A DNA stretch of 64,000 nt, taken from contig CATNEN010000039.1 of assembly GCA_950097015.1 (NCBI GenBank), positions 6,278,501 to 6,342,500 of the forward strand, written 5' to 3'. This document shows positions 58,139 to 64,000 of this stretch, in pieces. Below the pieces are notes generated by a model. That model had not been told where the DNA came from and searched no databases. It was given only the letters and a program-made list of their open reading frames with translations. Numbering within the stretch: position 1 is the stretch's first letter; the number at the start of each line of letters is the position of its first letter. Origin of the DNA: Macrostomum hystrix. Its lineage: Eukaryota > Platyhelminthes > Macrostomidae. Position numbers and translations under genes: made by a program.

Positions 58139-58447
58139 TTGTGTGCAGCCAAGTGGTTAGAGCGTCGGACTCACGACTGGAAGGTCGCGGGTTGGATTCC
58201 CGACTCCACTGGAACAATTTTTGTCCTTTAGCAAGACCCTCTGAATTGTTTCAGTTCGCCCAGCTTTTAAATGGCTACCAGCATTAGCTCGGGTAATTGA
58301 GGGTGGGTGTGGCGGCCCCCCAGTCCATGGACTGACCATACAAAATCTGTAAAAAATCTTTCTGAAGACAAATCACAATCAAATACACTACCTGCATGGC
58401 GCTCGAATCCCGGCCCAATTAGGACAGGCGTAATCAGTTATTTTTAT
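58139..58447 (+). mobile_element. tRNA-derived SINE family A, second copy
   Basis: Head gccaagtggttagagcgtcg (A box) and gcgggttggattcccgac (B box), body cagttcgcccagcttttaaa, taccagca, cccccagtccatggactga, and 3' end cccaattaggacaggcgtaa followed by a T-rich tail. Collinear with 21331-21635. The head is better preserved here than in that copy. Confidence 0.88.
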
Positions 58448-60109
58448 TCTCTTTCCAAATTACTTATTCTAGGAATCTAGAGGACCCCATTTCAAAGAAT
58501 TAATACAACGTCTGGAATTTTTTACATCGATTTTTACTCCTATTTTGAGATCCCAATATATCGACGAATTATCGACGCCCCTTCCCGTATCTACTATTTT
58601 CAGCTCCCCACGTGCAGGTATATTCTTGAACCAACATTCCTGGAAAGCCTTCCCATAGTGATGTCTGAATTCGAGTCCGCGAATGCGGTCGATATAGAAT
58701 GGTTGAACCATAAGGGATTCATGATGAGGATGAGGATCTCTAACAGCAGAACTGTCGCTAATGAATGCCGGCATCACATGCGTGGACAAAGCAAAATCTA
58801 ATTTCCTTAGGCGCTCTCACGACTCACTCAACGAGCACTCACACCCGACTACGCGTCCTACCCTTTCATGGCAGATAATAGGCTATATATAGGCTCCATC
58901 TAGAGTTGGTTTTGGCTACGAGTTTGCGCATATATTTCTGCATTCATGAGTTACAATGACTTCTCACGAATTCTCGATTCAGTGCGTACCGAGTCATTAA
59001 GCAACCTCCTGAAACTGCTAGATAATTTTAATAATATCCATGTACTCGCGGATATACAATACCTAGAGGAATAAAAACTGCTCGCTTGTGTGTAGCATGC
59101 TATATTTGGAGTTACACTTGCACCCCTGCCTGATAGAGGTGTGTGTGTGTTTGTGTGTGTGTGCGTTTGTGAACAGTTTGAAATATGGGGAATGAAGTAT
59201 TAGTAGGGACGCCGCTGGGAAAGAGGCTCGAGTTTCTATCCTTTCGTGATGCTGCTGGACAGCCTGAGCCCGAGTCTCTCGGAAGAAAAATCGATTTTCT
59301 CGCCGCCGCCTCACTATTTTACGTAGTCACTTTCTTACTTTTTTATCTTAGTTTTACCAGTGTCATGAACCATCCAAATTTCAGGACGGATAAATGCTGT
59401 ACATCTTAATAATATCTGTACATCTTCGAATCGGTAATGAGAAGCTTCCGGCTTTGGTTTGTAGCGAGTTGAGAATGAAGTGACTCAATCTCTAATCTTC
59501 AGTGTATTCCTCTCTTCCTTGTACCTGACGGTCTTCTCAAAAAGATTTGTAGCAAATTTTAGAGCTTTGATGCAAGTATCATCCAGCCTAATCAGAAAAA
59601 ATCAATTTTTAAGATGTCAGATATAGCATAAAATGAATCATGTTAAAATGCAGAAGAGCCTGAGTGAATAGAAACAGAAACGGGTTGTAGCGAAAGATTT
59701 AAGGCAGTTGATTTTCCACAAAGAGAGCTGCGTTGCAGAAGAAGCCGTTTTTCTTTGGCTCCCAACTGACGCAGAAGGAAATAGAGTCCGTGCCGCACTA
59801 AGAGCTGAGTCACCTGCAGAATTAAGAGGCATGCGAAATCAAAAAGATTCCCCGATAAGGATGATGAGGAGCGGGGTAGCTTTGTTTCAGCAATGGAAGG
59901 GGTTCGTATGCATGAAAGCAAGCTGAAGCAACCAAATACGACTGTTGCTATACGCTACTGCCCCTGCTCTTCTAAAAAAGTGACAATTTTAACAAATTTT
60001 AACTGAGAACTATTGGCTTGTAAAATAAAACAATTCAGATTGTGTACATAAAGGAGCTAAAAAGGTGTCATTTAAAAAAGTAAAATTTTCAATTTAGCAT
60101 AGAGCCGCT
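58448..60109. other. Intergenic sequence
   Basis: No gene recognised. A GT microsatellite (gtgtgtgtgtttgtgtgtgt) sits at 59139-59165. The 74-codon plus frame at 59185-59409 has one hydrophobic stretch (LFYVVTFLLFYLSF) but no other support. Confidence 0.4.
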
Positions 60110-60775
60110 TAGCGCGATGGCGCCTCATGATGCGGGGCGCGACGGCCTGGATGGTCGTGCCCAGAATCCGGAATTTGCGCGCGTGGATCTCACTAGCTCG
60201 CCGGTCTGCGCCTGGATGCGGTAGGCCAGCGCTTTCAACTAGGCCCAGAGCCTCGGGACCGAAGGCTCCCAGCTTCTCGGCGCCGACTGGGCGGAAATCG
60301 AAACGGTCGCTCATAAGCCGCGAAAACCCGGACGGCGACATCGGAGGCCTGCAGGTCGCTTGGTGCGCTGATGAGTCCCAGGCCCTTGTCCGTATCGCTT
60401 GAAGGCCGCGACAGTGACACCATCGAACCGAGGCAAGTCGCGCTCAGCCAGGCCCACCGGCTTGGGCACTGCAGGGTAGCCGGCATCGCCCAGCAGGTTG
60501 CGTATTCGCTCGGCGACCTGACTTGGTCGCCGAGCTCGTCTAGAGCCTCGAAGACTCCGGTAATCGCAACCGGCATAAGCCGCAGGCCGATGGCTGTGGG
60601 CAGTTCGAAGTCCGACAGGCGCGTCTAATCCCGGCTGCTCGGCAGGCCGAGGAAATGAGCCGCGAACTGAGCAGTGGAGAGGTAGCGCGCAGTCGGTCGA
60701 TGTCGCGACGTATCTTTGCGAGTGTAGATCAGCCGCTCCCGCCGGACCACATCTGCTGGATTTTGAAAAGCGCAT
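60110..60775 (-). other. GC-rich unrecognised fragment, possibly a decayed coding repeat
   Basis: GC-rich island in an AT-rich setting with overlapping minus-strand open frames (e.g. RIRNLLGDAGYPAVPKPVGL). The edges are sharp and no single frame runs through. This is what a decayed retroelement coding region looks like, but I recognise no domain. Confidence 0.35.
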
Positions 60776-61302
60776 GAGCTGATAATGGTGTCTTCTGGCT
60801 CACAGCCAGATCAAGTAGCGCATGCATATAGGGTACGGACTATTGGCACAATATTCCCATTCGCCTGATCAAATAGTCGAGATGATGTGAAAAGCAAGGA
60901 TATTTGCATGATTGTAGCTCTACGTTTGAATGTCTAAATGGCCAGAATTGAACTCTAAAAAGATTTTCTCGAATACCCATCCCTCACACCTGAAAACTGT
61001 ATTATAAACCCGTGGTTTGAAATTTATGGAATCCAAATGAATTATCTGAATATTTAAAATAATAACAAAATGAAGTGAATATATGCTAAAAACCGGATTT
61101 GTAAATCCATTTTTTAGGCTGATCTGTGAGACACAATAAGCGTACCTGATACAAACTCATCATTTTAATTCAATGAGTAAATTATCATCCAAATATATAA
61201 GGATGTATAAGGATATATAAGGATAAGTTTACTTAAATAGTACATGGAACTGTTGCTTGAACGTGCTTTGCTTTGCTTTATTGCTTTATTATCTAATAAT
61301 AA
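60776..61302. other. AT-rich intergenic sequence
   Basis: Nothing recognised apart from small ataagga simple repeats near 61195-61225. Confidence 0.4.
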
Positions 61303-61655
61303 TTAATAATAATAATTGCTGGAAGGGCTGCGGGTAATGGCACATCATTTGGTGACACTAGACCCACAGCTAGCGAGGAGGCATTTCTGCCCATTTCGCT
61401 GACTCCTGAGCACACACGCACACAGATACTGTACGCAGGCATATGCTCACACAGGTGTGTACATCTGCTCTGACTTTCTCATCGTCAGGCAGTGCACACT
61501 TCACTGTGCCTTGGAGGTTGGCCTTCAAGGGCGTAAATTGCACGACAAGCCCCCAAGCCTTCTCTCCACGGCTGCGCCCCAAATTAATGTGGCCTCGTCG
61601 TGGAATCGAACTTAGAGTTCGTGGTGCGAGAGGCAAACGGGTTAACCACTCTTGA
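61303..61655 (-). mobile_element. SINE family B, full-length copy
   Basis: Read on the minus strand: head gagtggttaacccgtttgcc (A box), aagttcgattccacg (B box), junction gaggccacattaatttgggg, body with gaaggcttgggggcttgtcg and gatgagaaagtcagagcaga, then ctgcgtacagtatctgtgtg and ctgtgggtctagtgtcacca. The tail is an (ATT)n-like repeat at 61303-61318. About 350 bp. This copy defines the family for the pieces at 11.8, 29.5, 35.2 and 36.5 kb. Confidence 0.88.
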
Positions 61656-62088
61656 ACGTAGCTAGTTAAATAATAAAATTATTTTTTGTTAAGAAAGTCC
61701 AATTCGACTGCAAAGCACTATATTGTCAGCCTACTTACTACTTCCATAAATGCTGAGTAGTATGATATTCAATTTTTAGAAAGACAATGTGGAAAAGCAA
61801 GAAGAAAGTTTTCTGTTGTCGAATTTTAGAGCTTTACTAAAAGTTACCAGGAAATAAACAGAACAAAACTGTTTACTTAATATGGCACCGATACTCAATA
61901 TGGCACCGATAAGAAATAAGATAGCGTCTAAACTTGAAGTCTGTTTATTTCACGAGCGAAATAAGGATTTCCACACTAATGAACACTGAACTCTACAGAA
62001 TAATGAATAACTGACAATCGAGTTAAAAACTAAATTAGTGTTCTTAAGTCTTTGGTTCAATTCTTCAGTTTAAATAGATTGCATCATC
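61656..62088. other. 3' flank of the EF-hand gene
   Basis: AT-rich, should include the EF-hand 3'UTR. Nothing else recognised. Confidence 0.4.
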
Positions 62089-62487
62089 TTATTGCATCAG
62101 TGCGACAAACTCCAAGTAGTTGAGGTTGCCGTCGCCATCCTTGTCGGCCTCGGCCAGCTTGGCTGGGTCCACGGACTTGCCAAGTTTGCTAGCCAGCTGG
62201 GCAATCTCATCCTTGCCCAATATGCCGTTGCCGTCGGTATCCAGTGCCCGGTAGTCAGCCAGGAACTTCAGGTCCGGATAGGGCGCGAAGTGCTTGTTAG
62301 CGACCGGCTCAAATTCCTCGAACTCAACTTTACCGTTGCCGTCTTTGTCCACTTCCTTCAGCAGTTCAGCGATTTTGGCGTCTGGCTGGTCATGCGAGAA
62401 TGCGCGCACAAGTGCGCCGAATTCCTGCGCGTCCAGACTGCCGCTCTTGTCAGCGTCGAATGCGTCGAATAGCTCGCGGGCGCTCAT
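62089..62487 (-). CDS. Calmodulin-like protein with four EF hands
   Basis: 132 residues from ATG 62487 (MSARELFDAFDADKSGSLDA). Four canonical 12-residue calcium loops: DADKSGSLDAQE (11-22), DKDGNGKVEFEE (47-58), DTDGNGILGKDE (83-94) and DKDGDGNLNYLE (115-126), each with Asp at 1, 3 and 5 and Glu at 12 or close variants. This is a small cytosolic calcium sensor or buffer; it is shorter than calmodulin and lacks its exact helices, so it is an EF-hand protein of the invertebrate calmodulin-like group rather than calmodulin. The frame is open upstream to 62640, but that extension is basic and unlike a domain, so the internal ATG is preferred. Single coding exon; an upstream 5'UTR intron cannot be excluded. 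Confidence 0.9.
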   Translation of the reverse strand: MSARELFDAFDADKSGSLDAQEFGALVRAFSHDQPDAKIAELLKEVDKDGNGKVEFEEFEPVANKHFAPYPDLKFLADYRALDTDGNGILGKDEIAQLASKLGKSVDPAKLAEADKDGDGNLNYLEFVALMQ

Positions 62488-62640
62488 TTTGGCGATAGTT
62501 GACCGAGGTTTTCCAGTCTGGCTTTTCCAAGATTGCAAAGATTTAAACAAAATTCGCACCTGAATTTTCAGGCTTTTATTAGCTAAATCGTGTCCACGCG
62601 ACTGTGTTGATAAGATACACGACAAGCCACGCGTGAGCAC

Positions 62641-64000
62641 TCTCAGTGAGTTGGCTGGGCTATCTTATCAGTGTGTCTGGGTCGCTGCCGTTGCCTTTAG
62701 AAAATGTTTCGCTTTACGAATAATTTCAATTTCTTACAATTTTATCTCATCTGCTGCAGGTCTATTTTTATCCCTGTCAGTTTTACATGATTGGCAAATG
62801 TGAGTGATTTAACAGTCGACAGGTTTGTAATTTATGACTTAGTTATGGCAATCCGTTACAGTTTAGAGAAAGTGCATAGTTTTCATATAAAATGAGTAGA
62901 ACTATGCACATGTGACTCTTTTTCTTAACACTAACTATTATTCTTATAATCACAGACCCTGCAATTTCATTTACTGGTAGATATCATTGAAAGACACATC
63001 AGCCAATAAGTTTACATCAACCTTTAAATGAGGGATGCTAGATAAAGGCTTTTATACGCGAGGCTTAGTTCAAAGGTCATGACAAACTTCTCATGCGTCA
63101 TTTCGAGCCTTTTAAACGGTGAAAACTGTTGCCTATAAAAGCCCTTTATCAGAAAAAGTTTATTTTTAGGCATTTCAAAGTCGAAAATTAAATGCTAAAA
63201 TTAAGAATGGCAAGCCGATACTGAAATGACAGTTGGAGTAATCGAGTATTCCTGGATTTGCCTTCTGTGGAACTGGCAGCTTCTTGTTGCTCCTAACTTT
63301 TTCTTCTATTTCGAGTTAGATTCAAATCAGAAAGCTGATAAGATATGCTGTATTGTCGTTAGAGTCAAGACTTTAGAATTCAGCATTTCACTAAAGGCAA
63401 AATATTCAAAGTCGCTTCGTGGAAGCCGATAAAGCTTGCTTGTTTATCTTAGCCTAGTTTGAGCTGTCTGGCAGATCAATTTCTGCTCAATGCAGAGTCG
63501 CACTTTGCTCTTGAAGCCACATCTATAACTGAAAATGTTTATTTAATAATGAACTTGGATTAAAAAGTTAAGTGTGCCAATAAAAAGTAGTGATTGGTCA
63601 TCGAATGCGCTCAAATTTTACTACGAGAACTTTGGCAACTTCGCATTTATTAGAGAAAGACGTTATTGAGGTATTAAATGAGCTAAATATTCATTTTGGC
63701 CATGACTTTGCCATGATCAAAATATACTAAATCTCTTATTATAATCTATGATTAAAAAATCCGGGGTGATTTAGGAACGAGCGAAGCGAAAGCTTTCTTT
63801 GGCGCTTTCTTTCTCTGGAAAGCGATGGACTAGCTTTCTATTATAATTCTAGCCATAGAATGTGAATAAAACTGAGTTTGCAAACAACGAAGTTGCAAAA
63901 AGCGAAAAGCTAGCTTTACGCAAATTTCTGTGAAGCCTGGTGATGTATTTGGCTTTTTACCATAGACTATTAGAAAGTGCTGTGAGCAAAGAAGATACTG
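62641..64000. other. Upstream region of the EF-hand gene and beyond
   Basis: AT-rich. Expected promoter of the minus-strand EF-hand gene at its left end (tatcttatca-type GATA sites near 62615-62675). No other gene or repeat recognised to the window end. Confidence 0.4.

Noticed and set aside
58141-58215. tRNA gene
   Set aside because: A and B boxes are present but the acceptor stem does not pair and the sequence continues into a repeated SINE body; a second copy at 21.3 kb shows it is a SINE.

Overview
This window is animal nuclear DNA, not prokaryotic. Genes are split by GT-AG introns in consistent phase, stop codons are standard, and the recognisable products are metazoan: an ANKLE2-type ankyrin protein, aftiphilin, a TGF-beta family ligand, a calmodulin-like EF-hand protein and a secreted LamG-like protein. 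The density of tandem repeats, SINEs, LINEs, hAT and P-type DNA transposons and LTR-element remains suggests a repeat-rich invertebrate. A flatworm or other lophotrochozoan would fit, but nothing here fixes the species.

Layout. 1-5430 is a 31-bp satellite with higher-order structure. 6237-21982 is ANKLE2 on the minus strand: three coding exons with a 12.5-kb intron. On the opposite strand that intron holds a broken P-element-like THAP transposase gene, a solo LTR, a SINE, a hAT element that landed in an intron of the transposase gene and itself carries a minisatellite and a LINE, and a separate compact transposon carrying a small THAP gene. 23.5-25.9 kb is a decayed Ty3/Gypsy-type element. 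27302-28345 is the secreted LamG-like protein behind a TATA box. 28.9-29.3 kb is a LINE 3' remnant.

32935-38442 is aftiphilin, six exons on the plus strand, with a coding minisatellite and three repeat insertions in its introns. 36.3-48.5 kb is dominated by tandem arrays (unit sizes about 20-32 bp) and contains a small hAT element with a CT-rich minisatellite. 51022-52977 is a TGF-beta family ligand on the minus strand, three coding exons plus a TATA box and a likely 5'UTR intron. 53.3-62 kb is mostly featureless apart from SINEs and a GC-rich unrecognised fragment. 62089-62487 is the EF-hand gene on the minus strand.

The host genes do not form a pathway; they are unlinked housekeeping, trafficking and signalling genes. 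The most interesting content is in the transposons: five-level nesting with readable target-site duplications, a THAP-protein-coding transposon with identical 94-bp terminal repeats, and a dispersed element whose two internal minisatellites have expanded differently at two sites. No new enzymatic or defence system is evident. All calls are from reading the sequence and translations; no searches were run.
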